Shown piece after piece: positions 34,149 to 43,039 of a DNA stretch of 48,925 nt. The position numbers were made by a program, and so were the translations under genes. The notes beneath the pieces were generated by a model. It was not told where the DNA came from, did not search any database, and saw only the letters and a program-made list of their open reading frames with translations. This stretch comes from Bacteroides sp. (lineage in GTDB: Bacteria > Bacteroidota > Bacteroidia > Bacteroidales > Bacteroidaceae). Position 1 is the stretch's first letter. Each line of letters begins with the position of its first letter. The stretch is from positions 1-48,925 of the forward strand of contig JAJBTC010000037.1 in assembly GCA_020861095.1 (NCBI GenBank). Direction: 5' to 3'.

Positions 34149-35819
34149 ATGTTACGTTCACTCTACATACAAAACTATGCATTGATCGAGAAACTGGATA
34201 TCTCCTTCGGATCCGGGTTTTCTGTGGTCACTGGTGAAACAGGGGCGGGAAAGTCGATCATTTTAGGTGCCATAGGTTTACTGTTAGGTCAACGCGCAGA
34301 TATAAAGTCTTTGCGTCGCGGAGCTTCCAGGTGCATTATAGAAGCTCGTTTTGACATAGCAGGATATGGACTGAATTCCTTTTTCGAAGAGAATGAACTG
34401 GAATACGACGACGAATGTATTCTGCGACGGGAGATACAAAGTAATGGAAAAAGTCGCGCATTCATCAACGATACTCCTGCTTCTCTGGCACAGATGAAAG
34501 AGCTGGGAGAACAGTTGGTCGACGTTCATTCCCAACACCAGAACTTACTATTAAATAAAGAAGGCTTTCAACTCAATGTATTAGATATTCTCGGACATAA
34601 TCAGGAGGCGCTGGAGACCTACCACCGGTTGTACCAGGAATGGAAGCAGTTGGGCTGTCAATTGGAGGAGATTGTAGCTCAGGCCGAACAGAGCCGCGCG
34701 GATGAAGATTACATTCGTTTTCAACTGGAGCAACTGGAAGAGGCTAACCTACAAGAGGGAGAGCAGGAGCAACTCGAACAGGAGATAGAGCTCCTGACAC
34801 ATGCTGAAGAGATCAAAGCCGGTCTGTATCGTGTAGAACAGATACTCTCTTCCGATGATGGAGGTTTGCTTGCTGCTTTGAAAGAATCTTTGCAAACACT
34901 CTTACAACTGCAGAAAGTATATCAGCCGGCTGAAGAACTGGCCGAAAGAGTAGAAAGTACCTATATAGAACTGAAAGATGTGGCTCAGGATGTATCCGGT
35001 CGGGGAGAGAGCATAGATTTCAATCCGGTTCGTCTGGAAGAGGTCAATGACCGGCTCAATGTGATCTATTCTCTTCAACAGAAACACCGGGTGCAGACAC
35101 TGGAAGAGTTGTTGGGGTTGATGACCGGTTTTCAGGAACGTCTTTCTTCTATTACATCCTATGAGGATAAGATCGCACAATTGACCTTACAACAAGACAA
35201 GCTATATAAAGAATTGAAAAAGCAGTCTGCTCAACTGACAAAAGGAAGGCAGCATGCTGCCCGTGAGGTCGAGAAGCAAATGGTTGCGCGTCTTTTGCCT
35301 CTGGGTATGCCCAATATCCGTTTCAAAGTAGAAATGGGAAGCCGCAAAGAGGTGGGGCCGTGGGGAGAAGATACGGTAAATTTCCTTTTCTCTGCCAATA
35401 AAAATGGTCTGTTGCAACCGGTTTCTACGGTTGCCTCCGGTGGTGAGATAGCACGTGTCATGCTTTCTGTGAAAGCAATGATCGCGGGCGCGGTGAAACT
35501 CCCCACTATTATTTTCGATGAAATAGATACGGGAGTTTCCGGTGAGATTGCCGACCGTATGGCCGATATCATGCAGGAAATGGGAGATTGCAACCGTCAG
35601 GTGATCAGTATTACCCATTTGCCTCAGATCGCTTCCCGGGGAAAAGCCCATTACAGAGTCTATAAATTGGACAATGACGTGGAAACCAACAGCCATATCC
35701 GGTGTCTGGACGATAAAGAGCGCGTAGAAGAGATCGCTCATATGTTGAGTGGAGCCACATTGACGGAAGCTGCACTGTCTAATGCTAGGACTTTATTGGG
35801 AGACCGGATCGGGAACTGA
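34149..35819 (+). CDS. recN: DNA repair protein RecN
   Basis: This SMC-like ATPase acts in double-strand break repair. The 556 residues have an N-terminal ATPase half with Walker A TGETGAGKSIILGAI, a coiled-coil centre (about 150-350, Gln/Glu/Leu-rich), and a C-terminal half with the signature VASGGEIARVML, Walker B IIFDEIDTGVSGE and the switch region ITHLPQIAS. It lies 124 bp after coaBC with a repeat between them. No consensus promoter or Shine-Dalgarno site is visible at the start. Confidence 0.96.
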   Translation: MLRSLYIQNYALIEKLDISFGSGFSVVTGETGAGKSIILGAIGLLLGQRADIKSLRRGASRCIIEARFDIAGYGLNSFFEENELEYDDECILRREIQSNGKSRAFINDTPASLAQMKELGEQLVDVHSQHQNLLLNKEGFQLNVLDILGHNQEALETYHRLYQEWKQLGCQLEEIVAQAEQSRADEDYIRFQLEQLEEANLQEGEQEQLEQEIELLTHAEEIKAGLYRVEQILSSDDGGLLAALKESLQTLLQLQKVYQPAEELAERVESTYIELKDVAQDVSGRGESIDFNPVRLEEVNDRLNVIYSLQQKHRVQTLEELLGLMTGFQERLSSITSYEDKIAQLTLQQDKLYKELKKQSAQLTKGRQHAAREVEKQMVARLLPLGMPNIRFKVEMGSRKEVGPWGEDTVNFLFSANKNGLLQPVSTVASGGEIARVMLSVKAMIAGAVKLPTIIFDEIDTGVSGEIADRMADIMQEMGDCNRQVISITHLPQIASRGKAHYRVYKLDNDVETNSHIRCLDDKERVEEIAHMLSGATLTEAALSNARTLLGDRIGN

Positions 35820-35929
35820 GAGGTTCTTTAATAAAATCAAATAGTATGTCTGTATATGAACTTACGATTGATCCTGTCATAGTCATGAGAGTATGTAGAA
35901 TTTACTAAATCATTCCTGACAAAAGACTA

Positions 35930-36012
35930 ATTTCAATCGTAAATCGTACATTTGTGAAATATAAATAACGAAGCGACTCCGATCGTAATTTTGTAAATCG
36001 TAAAATCCCTTT
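35930..36012 (-). repeat. GTAAATC repeats ending at the rlmB start codon
   Basis: The units are TTTCAATCGTAAATCGTACA at the left and GTAATTTTGTAAATCGTAAA then ATCCCTTT at the right, ending exactly at the ATG at 36013. The two blocks flank about 35 bp of other sequence. Confidence 0.65.
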
Positions 36013-36762
36013 ATGTTAGATATAAGTGAAATGATATTTGGCGTACGCGCCGTTTTAGAGGCTGTTGAGGCAGGTAAAGAGATAGATAAGATCCTCGTAA
36101 AGAAGGATATTCAGAGTGACCTTTCCAAAGAGTTGTTCGCGGCTCTGAAAGGAACCCTGATACCTGTTCAGAGAGTGCCTGTGGAACGTATCAACCGGAT
36201 TACCCGTAAGAATCATCAGGGTGTGGTGGCTTTTTTATCTTCTGTCACTTATCAGAAAACGGAAGATCTTGTACCTACTCTGTTTGAGATGGGAAAAGCA
36301 CCCTTCTTTGTGATGCTGGACGGAGTAACGGATGTGCGTAATTTCGGAGCGATAGCACGGACATGTGATTGCGCAGGGGTAGATGCGGTTATTCTTCCGG
36401 CCAAAGGAAGTGTGAGTGTGAACGCGGATGCCATGAAAACCTCTGCCGGTGCCCTTCATACATTGTCTGTCTGCCGGGAAAAGAGCCTGAAAACGACATT
36501 GCAATACCTGAAAGATAGTGGCTTCCGGCTGATTGCTGCCACCGAAAAGGGTGATTATGATTATACAAAAGGGGAATACACAGGCCCTGTTTGTCTGGTT
36601 ATGGGAGCAGAGGATACGGGGGTAGCTTATGAGCACCTGGCGCTGTGTGATGAGTGGGTAAGAATACCGGTATTAGGAAAGATCGAATCGCTGAACGTAT
36701 CTGTTGCCGCTGGTATCCTGATGTATGAAGTAGTCAGACAACGGGCATCTGTAGAAGAGTGA
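36013..36762 (+). CDS. rlmB: 23S rRNA (guanosine-2'-O)-methyltransferase, TrmH/SPOUT family
   Basis: This SAM-dependent enzyme probably methylates the 2'-hydroxyl of G2251 in 23S rRNA. The 249 residues comprise a small N-terminal RNA-binding domain (IFGVRAVLEAVEAG, RITRKNHQGVVAFL) and a knotted SPOUT domain with motif 1 LDGVTDVRNFGAIARTC, motif 2 LVMGAEDTGV and motif 3 IPVLGKIESLNVSVAAGI. It starts directly after a repeat. Other TrmH-family targets are possible, but the N-terminus is RlmB-like. Confidence 0.92.
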   Translation: MLDISEMIFGVRAVLEAVEAGKEIDKILVKKDIQSDLSKELFAALKGTLIPVQRVPVERINRITRKNHQGVVAFLSSVTYQKTEDLVPTLFEMGKAPFFVMLDGVTDVRNFGAIARTCDCAGVDAVILPAKGSVSVNADAMKTSAGALHTLSVCREKSLKTTLQYLKDSGFRLIAATEKGDYDYTKGEYTGPVCLVMGAEDTGVAYEHLALCDEWVRIPVLGKIESLNVSVAAGILMYEVVRQRASVEE

Positions 36763-37246
36763 TTTCCCGAAGAACCCTCCGGGCACAAATGGAAACAGAA
36801 AGCAGATAGAACAGGAAATGAGTATGAAAAGAATCATCATTTGAGATAATAAAGAGATTTACGATTACTCCCTTCGGTCATGGCCATTATCTGATAACTA
36901 ACACCAGGGAACGTTGGACAAGTTACGAACCAACGATCGACAAAGTCAATCGAAGATGGGCGTAGGCAAACAGGCGGTCAGCAAAGGGATTTGCGATTTG
37001 GATGAAGGGAGGGAATATAAGATAATTCCGGACCAATAGCTGGTGAAGATAGTCGCAGGCTATGTAGAGGCGTATATTCACGTTTTATATTTGCGTCTGA
37101 AAACAGCAAAAAGGTGTATAAGAGAAGATATAAGAAAAAACAAACCATACAGAATAGTGATCATTCATGGAACCAGCAGTCCACAAAGTCAAAATCAAAA
37201 TACAGTTTCTTATAGGACCTTCATGTTAAAAATAAATTTTGTACAT
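36763..37246. repeat. Gene-free gap with several repeat fragments
   Basis: It holds AAAGAGATTTACGATTAC at 36851-36868; a long module at 36911-36999 (GAACCAACGATCGACAAAGT, then CAATCGAAGATGGGCGTAGG, then CAGCAAAGGGATTTGC) that matches the one at 5076-5170 on the other strand; and a shortened GTAGAGGCG...TTTGCGTCTGA element at 37063-37099. The next open frame extends back to 37043, but that part is not coding-like. Confidence 0.65.
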
Positions 37247-38950
37247 ATGAAAAAGAATTTATTGTTATTCTTACTTTGCATACTTCCTCTCCAATGGAGT
37301 GTAGCACAAGCACCTAAATGGGTAGAAAGAGCCAAACGCGCTGTATTCTCGGTTGTTACTTACGATAAAGAAGATAATATGCTCCGGACAGCGAATGGAT
37401 TCTTTGTCACAGAGGAGGGAGTGGCGCTTTCAGACTTCTCTTTGTTTGAAGGAGCACAGCGTGCCGTGATCATTACCTCTGAAGGAAAACAGATGAATGT
37501 GGATGCGATTCTTGGAGCAAATAGTATATATGATGTGGTCAAGTTCCGTGTAGACATCACTGATAAGAGGGTTCCTGCATTGCAATTAGCCAGCACTATC
37601 CCGGCAGAAGGAGATCCTGTCTATCTGTTGCCATATTCTACCCAGAAAGACAAACAAGTAACTTCCGGCAAGGTGAAAGAAGTATCTGTACCTGCTGAGG
37701 GAAATCAGTATTATACCTTAGATCTGGTTCTTGCGGAGAAAATGGTGAGTTGCCCGGTTACCAATGCTGCAGGTGGAGTTTTTGGTATAGTCCAGAAAGC
37801 TACCGGAGCTGATACCACTTCTATTTGTTATGCTGCAAGTGCCTCTTTTGCCTATGCCCAGAGTCTGGGAGCACTTTCGCAGACAGATGTGAACCTGCGT
37901 GGAATAGGTATTAAAAAAGGACTTCCCGAAACAGAAGAAGAGGCTTTGGTAGCGTTATTCATGGCTTCCGGATATGCCTCTACAGAGGAATATCTGAATC
38001 TGGTCAATGATTTCATAAATCAGTTTCCGCAGAATGCCGATGGTTACATGCGTCGGGCTACTCATTATCTCTACAATGTGGGGGATGAACCAGCCATGAA
38101 CCTGGCTGCTACCGATCTGGATCGCGCGTTGCAAGTGGCACAGAAAAAAGATGATGTATATTACAATATAGCAAAACTGATCTATAATTACCAATTGGGT
38201 CAACCTGAAAAAACGTATAAAGACTGGACCTATGAACGTGCACTAGCAGAAGTACAGAAAGCCTTTGACATAGATCCGTTGCCCGTATATAAGCAACTGG
38301 AAGGAGATATACGTTTTGCCATGCAGGATTATACGGGTGCTTTTGCTGCGTATGATGAGGTGAATCGTTCCAATCTGGTATCTCCGGCTACATTCTTTAG
38401 CGCGGCAAAGGCAAAAGAGATGATGGGCGACGATCCGGAAGCGGTCATTGCACTTCTGGATAGCTGTGTGGCTCATTGCCCGCAACCCATACTTGAAGAG
38501 GATGCTGTGTTCTTGCTGGAAAGAGCTCAGGCAAAAATGAATGCGCTCCAATATAGGCCTGCTCTCTTGGATTATGATGCCTATTACAACGCTGTCAGAG
38601 GACGGGTCAATGATGTGTTTTACTATTATCGGGAACAAGCTGCCCTGCAAGGACGTCAATTTCAGCGTGCGCTGGACGATATTGTGAAGGCTATAGAACT
38701 GAATCCGACGGAAGTGATGTATCGGGCAGAGTATGGAGCCATTAATTTACGTGTAGGCAGGTATGAAGAGGCTATCAACGGGCTGCAGGAGGCTTTGAAA
38801 ATTGATCCCGATTATGGAGAAGCTTATCGCCTGATCGGGATGGCGCAGGTGCAACTGGGACATACAGAAGAAGCATGTACCAGTTTCTCAAAGGCGAAAG
38901 AACTGGGAGATCAAGCAGTGGATGCACTCATAGAGAAAAACTGTCCATGA
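37247..38950 (+). CDS. Secreted degenerate trypsin-like protease domain fused to TPR repeats
   Basis: The protein has 567 residues from ATG 37247, which begins a clear signal peptide (MKKNLLLFLLCILPLQWSVA); the longer frame from 37043 adds non-coding-like sequence. Residues ~23-235 follow the HtrA/trypsin strand order (ANGFFVTEEGVALSDFSL, ANSIYDVVKFRV, NAAGGVFGIV). The catalytic His and Ser positions are Ser and Ala, and only the Asp remains, so it is probably inactive. Residues ~300-567 are TPR-like helices (LDDIVKAIELNPTEVMY, YEEAINGLQEALKIDPDYGE, GMAQVQLGHTEEAC). It is likely a periplasmic scaffold. A terminator follows. Confidence 0.85.
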   Translation: MKKNLLLFLLCILPLQWSVAQAPKWVERAKRAVFSVVTYDKEDNMLRTANGFFVTEEGVALSDFSLFEGAQRAVIITSEGKQMNVDAILGANSIYDVVKFRVDITDKRVPALQLASTIPAEGDPVYLLPYSTQKDKQVTSGKVKEVSVPAEGNQYYTLDLVLAEKMVSCPVTNAAGGVFGIVQKATGADTTSICYAASASFAYAQSLGALSQTDVNLRGIGIKKGLPETEEEALVALFMASGYASTEEYLNLVNDFINQFPQNADGYMRRATHYLYNVGDEPAMNLAATDLDRALQVAQKKDDVYYNIAKLIYNYQLGQPEKTYKDWTYERALAEVQKAFDIDPLPVYKQLEGDIRFAMQDYTGAFAAYDEVNRSNLVSPATFFSAAKAKEMMGDDPEAVIALLDSCVAHCPQPILEEDAVFLLERAQAKMNALQYRPALLDYDAYYNAVRGRVNDVFYYYREQAALQGRQFQRALDDIVKAIELNPTEVMYRAEYGAINLRVGRYEEAINGLQEALKIDPDYGEAYRLIGMAQVQLGHTEEACTSFSKAKELGDQAVDALIEKNCP

Positions 38951-38980
38951 CAACATACATGTTCGGTATCAAATAAAAAC

Positions 38981-39014
38981 AAACGTGAGTACCTGCACAG
39001 GCACTCACGTTTTT
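38981..39014 (+). terminator. Intrinsic terminator after the TPR protein
   Basis: AAACGTGAGT-A-CCTG pairs with CAGG-C-ACTCACGTTT around a CA loop, followed by TTG. It is a long, nearly perfect stem. Confidence 0.85.
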
Positions 39015-39167
39015 GCTTTGAATATGTAACACAACTACTAAAATTTTCAAAGCTAAAATGAAGGTTCAGGTTAGCTTTGAAATAGAATGAGTCTGGTATT
39101 TCTGATATCTTTCCATCTATAATAGATAGAATGCGAAAGATAGAGAAATACTGCATAACAAAGATTT

Positions 39168-39197
39168 TTTGAAACTCATTTGATTTTTGTATCTTCG
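39168..39197 (+). promoter_or_regulatory. Promoter of ridA
   Basis: TTTG (39168-39171), 18 bases, then TATCTTCG (39190-39197), one base from the -7 consensus. The leader is about 27 bases. Confidence 0.65.
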
Positions 39198-39230
39198 CTG
39201 TAAATTAATAGTAATAATAAAGTAAATAAA

Positions 39231-39605
39231 ATGAAAAGAGTAATCGCAACAGATAAAGCACCTGGTGCTATAGGACCATACAATCAGGCAATTGAAGCGA
39301 ATGGTATGATATTTATCTCCGGACAGTTACCTATTGATCCTGTAACAGGGGAACTTGCTCAGGGAGTAACCGAACAGGCCCGTCAATCTCTGGAGAATGT
39401 AAAAAGTATCCTGGAAAGTGCTGGTCTTTCCATGGTTCATGTGGTAAAGACCACTGTATTTTTGAAAGACATGTCACTTTTTGCGGATATGAATAAAGTA
39501 TACGAAACCTATTTTGACGGACAATATCCTGCACGTTCCGCTTTCGCAGTGAAAGAACTGCCCAAAGAGGCCTTAATAGAGATAGAGTGCATAGCGGTGC
39601 GCTGA
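39231..39605 (+). CDS. ridA: RidA family enamine/imine deaminase
   Basis: The enzyme hydrolyses reactive 2-aminoacrylate and related imines released by PLP enzymes. The 124 residues match the family length; APGAIGPYNQAI, FISGQLPIDP and YPARSAFAV (with the substrate-binding Arg) and EIECIAVR are all present. It is a single gene with its own promoter and is convergent with folC across 33 bp. Confidence 0.95.
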   Translation: MKRVIATDKAPGAIGPYNQAIEANGMIFISGQLPIDPVTGELAQGVTEQARQSLENVKSILESAGLSMVHVVKTTVFLKDMSLFADMNKVYETYFDGQYPARSAFAVKELPKEALIEIECIAVR

Positions 39606-39638
39606 CAGGTTAGTTACCTATAACTTAAAACTTATAAC

Positions 39639-40946
39639 TTACAACTGATTGAGTATATCGCGGTGCGCTAACAGATCCGCTACAACAAAAGTACTGCCTC
39701 CTACGAAGATCAGATCTTCCGGGAGGCTGTTTCGTAAAGCCTCCTCTAAAGCAGTAGGTACATCCGGGTAACTTTTCCCCTGCAAGCCCGTTTTCCGGGC
39801 CATAGATAGCAATTGATCTGCCGGAAGTGCACGTTGCACACTGGCCCGGGTAAAATAGTAAGTCGCTTCTCCAGGCAATAACTTCATTATCTTTGTTACA
39901 TCTTTATCCTCTGCCATTCCTAAGACCATATGTAATTTTCTGTAAGATCGTCTTTGTAGTTGTTCAACAATATAGGTGAATCCTCCCAGATTATGACCCG
40001 TATCACACAGTACCGTAGGGTGAGTCTTTAGTTTTTGCCAGCGTCCCATCAGTCCTGTCAACTCGCAAACCTGTGAGAAACCCCGGCGGATGGCCTCGAC
40101 AGGGATGTGATAACCTGATTTTTGCAGTACCTGCAAAGCGTTCAGTACGGTATTGCTGTTTTTCTGCTGATAGGTGCCTCCTAACTCTCCATATAAACGG
40201 CCATACACAGATGTTTCGTAGATCCAGCCCTCTTCTGTATGTTCAGCCGGGAAGGTCCGTAAAATCAGAGGATGCTCTTCCGCAAACAAAATGGGAGCAC
40301 AAACTTTATTTGCTTTCGCTAGAAATACCGGTTTAGTCTCGATAGTAGATTCTCCGATAACAACAGGGGTATAAGGCTTGATGATCCCGGCCTTTTCCCA
40401 GGCGATCTTATCCGGAGTTTCTCCCAGTAGTTGGGTGTGATCGGGGCTGATATTGGTAATGACGCACAGGTCCGGATCAATTATATTTGTACAGTCTAAT
40501 CTTCCGCCCAGTCCGACCTCTATGACCGCTACATCTACCTGCTTATCTGCGAAATAGCGGAATGCCAGGGCTGTGGTCAGTTCGAAAAAAGAAGGATGCA
40601 ACGGTTCGAAAAAGTCACGATGCTTCTCTACAAACTCTATTACATATTCCTCGGATACAGGTTTCCCGTTGATACGTATTCTTTCTCTGAAATCCAGCAG
40701 GTGAGGCGAAGTATAAAGTCCGGTCTTATACCCCGCTTCCTGCAAAACAGCAGCCAGCGTATGAGAACAGGAACCTTTTCCGTTCGTCCCGGCCACGTGT
40801 ATGGTAGGATAGGATGTGTGCGGATGGTACAAATAATTATCTAAGGTTACAGTATTAGATAATCCTTCTTTATATGCCTGATTTCCTACTTGTTGGTAAA
40901 GTGGGGCACTGTTATATAAATATGTAAGTGTTTCCTGATAGTCCAT
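39639..40946 (-). CDS. folC: Folylpolyglutamate synthase / dihydrofolate synthase
   Basis: This Mur-ligase-fold enzyme adds glutamate to dihydropteroate and to reduced folates. The 435 residues include the P-loop VAGTNGKGSCSHTLAA, YTSPHLLDFRERI, the metal-binding EVGLGGRLDCTN and the C-terminal domain motif DTGHNLGG. It is transcribed leftwards from a -7 box near 41007 and converges on ridA. A tandem-repeat region lies between its start and phoH. Confidence 0.95.
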   Translation of the reverse strand: MDYQETLTYLYNSAPLYQQVGNQAYKEGLSNTVTLDNYLYHPHTSYPTIHVAGTNGKGSCSHTLAAVLQEAGYKTGLYTSPHLLDFRERIRINGKPVSEEYVIEFVEKHRDFFEPLHPSFFELTTALAFRYFADKQVDVAVIEVGLGGRLDCTNIIDPDLCVITNISPDHTQLLGETPDKIAWEKAGIIKPYTPVVIGESTIETKPVFLAKANKVCAPILFAEEHPLILRTFPAEHTEEGWIYETSVYGRLYGELGGTYQQKNSNTVLNALQVLQKSGYHIPVEAIRRGFSQVCELTGLMGRWQKLKTHPTVLCDTGHNLGGFTYIVEQLQRRSYRKLHMVLGMAEDKDVTKIMKLLPGEATYYFTRASVQRALPADQLLSMARKTGLQGKSYPDVPTALEEALRNSLPEDLIFVGGSTFVVADLLAHRDILNQL

Positions 40947-41006
40947 TTTATATTATTTAACGACGTCAGAGACGGGAGTTATTCACACATTTGTTATATT
41001 TAGATA

Positions 41007-41014
41007 CAAATATA
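41007..41014 (-). promoter_or_regulatory. Probable -7 box of folC
   Basis: TATATTTG on the minus strand, about 60 bases before the folC ATG. No good TTTG partner is seen 19-21 bases upstream, so this is a partial match. Confidence 0.4.
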
Positions 41015-41044
41015 AGGAACAGCGATTCCTGATGTGAGATATGG

Positions 41045-41260
41045 TGCAAATATAGTGAAAGCCGAAAGGCGAACCAAGCTTGCTTAAGTTAGTCTGAGGC
41101 GCATCCTATATTCCTGCAAATATAGTGAAAGCCGAAAGGCGAACCAAGTTTGTTTGAGTTAGTCTGAGGTGCATCTTATATGATTGATATATAGTGAAAG
41201 CCGATCGCAAAGAAAAAAAACGGGTTTGATTTCTTTGCCAGGGTGTCTCCTATATCCTTA
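41045..41260 (+). repeat. Three tandem ~70-bp units upstream of phoH
   Basis: Units start at 41045, 41115 and about 41184. The first two are nearly identical: TGCAAATATAGTGAAAGCCG, then AAAGGCGAACCAAG, then AGTTAGTCTGAGG, then GCATC and CTATATT or TTATATG. The third keeps the ends (TATAGTGAAAGCC ... CTCCTATATCC) but has a different middle with GCAAAGAAA facing TTTCTTTGC. In units 1 and 3, TATAG at the start complements CTATA at the end. There are no constant repeats with variable spacers, so this is not a CRISPR. Confidence 0.8.
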
Positions 41261-41288
41261 AAGTATCAACAAATAAATCTGAGAAATC

Positions 41289-42614
41289 ATGGGAACAAAG
41301 AAAAATTTCGTACTTGACACAAATGTGATACTTCACGACTATCATTGCCTGAGGAATTTTGAGGAAAATGATATCTATCTTCCCATTGCCGTCATAGAAG
41401 AACTGGATAAATTCAAGAAAGGGAACGAGCAGATCAATTTCAATGCGCGTGAGTTTATCCGTGAACTGGATTCCATAACGGATGATAATCTGTTTACCAA
41501 AGGGGCTTCGATAGGGCCCGGACTGGGAAAGCTGTTCATTATGGCCAATCATATAGAATCTCCTCGTGTATATCAAGCCTTTTCAGCGAATAAACCCGAT
41601 CATCAGATCCTTGCGGCGGTAGATCATCTGGTGAATACATATCCGAAGAGGAAAACGGTATTGGTAACCAAAGATATCAATTTACGGATGAAAGCCCGGT
41701 CGATAGGTCTGTTGTGTGAAGACTATATCAATGATAAAGTGATCAATGTAGATGTCTTTGATAAGATGCACGAGACATTTGAGAATATAGATCCTGCATT
41801 GATAGACCGGATCTACTCTTCCAAAGAAGGACTAGAGATAAATGAATTTGATTTCAGAAGCCTGTTCCAACCCAATGATTGTTTTATTCTGAAAAGCGAT
41901 CGGAACAGTGTATTGGCTCGTTACAACCCTTTTACACATACGGTACAACGTATCCATAAAACCCGGCATTACGGAATTGAACCGCGGAACGCGGAACAAA
42001 GTTTTGCTTTTGAGGTATTGAATGATCCGGAAATTAAATTAGTTGCCATTACGGGTAAAGCAGGTACCGGAAAAACATTGTTAGCCCTGGCATCCGCATT
42101 GGGAAAACTGACTGACTATAAACAAATCTTGTTGGCGCGCCCCATCGTATCCTTATCTAATAAAGACATCGGTTTCTTGCCGGGAAGTGTGTTGGAAAAA
42201 GTATCTCCCTTTATGCAGCCTCTGTTTGATAACCTGAATGTCATCAAGCACCAGTTCGCAGCCAATTCCACGGAAGTGAAACGTATCGAAGATATGCAGA
42301 AAAATGAGCAATTGATCATCGAGGCGCTAGCATTTATCCGTGGACGCAGTCTCAGTGAAACGTATTGTATTATAGATGAGGCTCAAAACCTTACCCCTCA
42401 TGAAGTAAAAACTATTATCACCCGTGCGGGCGAAGGTACTAAGATCGTGTTTACAGGTGATATTCAGCAGATAGATCATCCGTACTTAGATAGTCAATCC
42501 AATGGATTGGTATATATGATAGACCGGATGAGAGGACAGGACATCTTTGCTCATGTCAATCTGTTAAAGGGAGAGAGAAGCCAGTTGAGCGAACTGGTCA
42601 GTAATTTGATGTGA
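41289..42614 (+). CDS. PhoH family protein with N-terminal PIN domain
   Basis: The protein has 441 residues: a PIN ribonuclease domain (about 1-150: FVLDTNVILHDYH, IAVIEELDKFKKG, and VTKDINLRMKAR) joined to a PhoH-type ATPase (about 230-441) with Walker A TGKAGTGKTLLAL and Walker B CIIDEAQNLTPHE. This is the PhoH2/YlaK architecture. In actinobacterial PhoH2 proteins it couples RNA unwinding with cleavage, so an RNA-processing role is likely. It lies downstream of the 70-bp tandem units. Confidence 0.92.
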   Translation: MGTKKNFVLDTNVILHDYHCLRNFEENDIYLPIAVIEELDKFKKGNEQINFNAREFIRELDSITDDNLFTKGASIGPGLGKLFIMANHIESPRVYQAFSANKPDHQILAAVDHLVNTYPKRKTVLVTKDINLRMKARSIGLLCEDYINDKVINVDVFDKMHETFENIDPALIDRIYSSKEGLEINEFDFRSLFQPNDCFILKSDRNSVLARYNPFTHTVQRIHKTRHYGIEPRNAEQSFAFEVLNDPEIKLVAITGKAGTGKTLLALASALGKLTDYKQILLARPIVSLSNKDIGFLPGSVLEKVSPFMQPLFDNLNVIKHQFAANSTEVKRIEDMQKNEQLIIEALAFIRGRSLSETYCIIDEAQNLTPHEVKTIITRAGEGTKIVFTGDIQQIDHPYLDSQSNGLVYMIDRMRGQDIFAHVNLLKGERSQLSELVSNLM

Positions 42615-42622
42615 ACAGGTTG

Positions 42623-42653
42623 TTTGTATATCGAAAAATATATTCTATCTTTG
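42623..42653 (+). promoter_or_regulatory. Consensus promoter with a long leader to the WbpM-type gene
   Basis: TTTG (42623-42626), 19 bases, then TATCTTTG (42646-42653). Transcription would start near 42660, about 380 bases before the next gene. Confidence 0.75.
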
Positions 42654-42659
42654 CTTGCG

Positions 42660-43039
42660 GAATAGACATCTGGTTTGTATAAAAATGTGGTTATTTCATC
42701 TGATCCGGTTTCAAACGGATGTAGATGATTCTTTGTGTACTTTTTGCACTGATTTTATCACAGTGAAGATAGTACAGCAAAGTTATTAGAACCTGTTGAA
42801 ATTTTGCTCGATTCTTTATTTAGTCTTGTTTTCATGTTCTTTTTTCTTTTTTTGAAGCGATGATAGCGGGTTATGTAGAGACGCATAGCTGCGTCTGAAA
42901 AGAGAAAAACAAAAAGAAGTCTGAAGAAAAGACGAAGGATACTTGCAATAAATTTTGACTGCATCGACCGTTGGTTCTGCGGAAGATTTAAACAGGCTCT
43001 ATATTAAAATATAGATTTAAAAAGCTAACAATCGTTATA
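42660..43039 (+). promoter_or_regulatory. Long structured leader of the polysaccharide dehydratase gene
   Basis: There is no supportable gene. Hairpins are visible at 42697-42727 (CATC-ATCCG with CGGAT-GATG), near 42746-42765 (CACTG with CAGTG), a TGTAGAGACGCATAGCTGCG repeat fragment at 42874-42893 continuing to 42900, a GACCGTTGGTT fragment at 42966-42976, and CTATATT-AA-AATATAG at 42999-43014. Confidence 0.45.

Noticed and set aside
37043..37246. N-terminal extension of the pseudoprotease-TPR protein
   Set aside because: A clear signal peptide starts at 37247, and the extension overlaps a repeat fragment.
41045..41260. CRISPR array
   Set aside because: Whole 70-bp units are duplicated; there are no short constant repeats with variable spacers and no cas genes.
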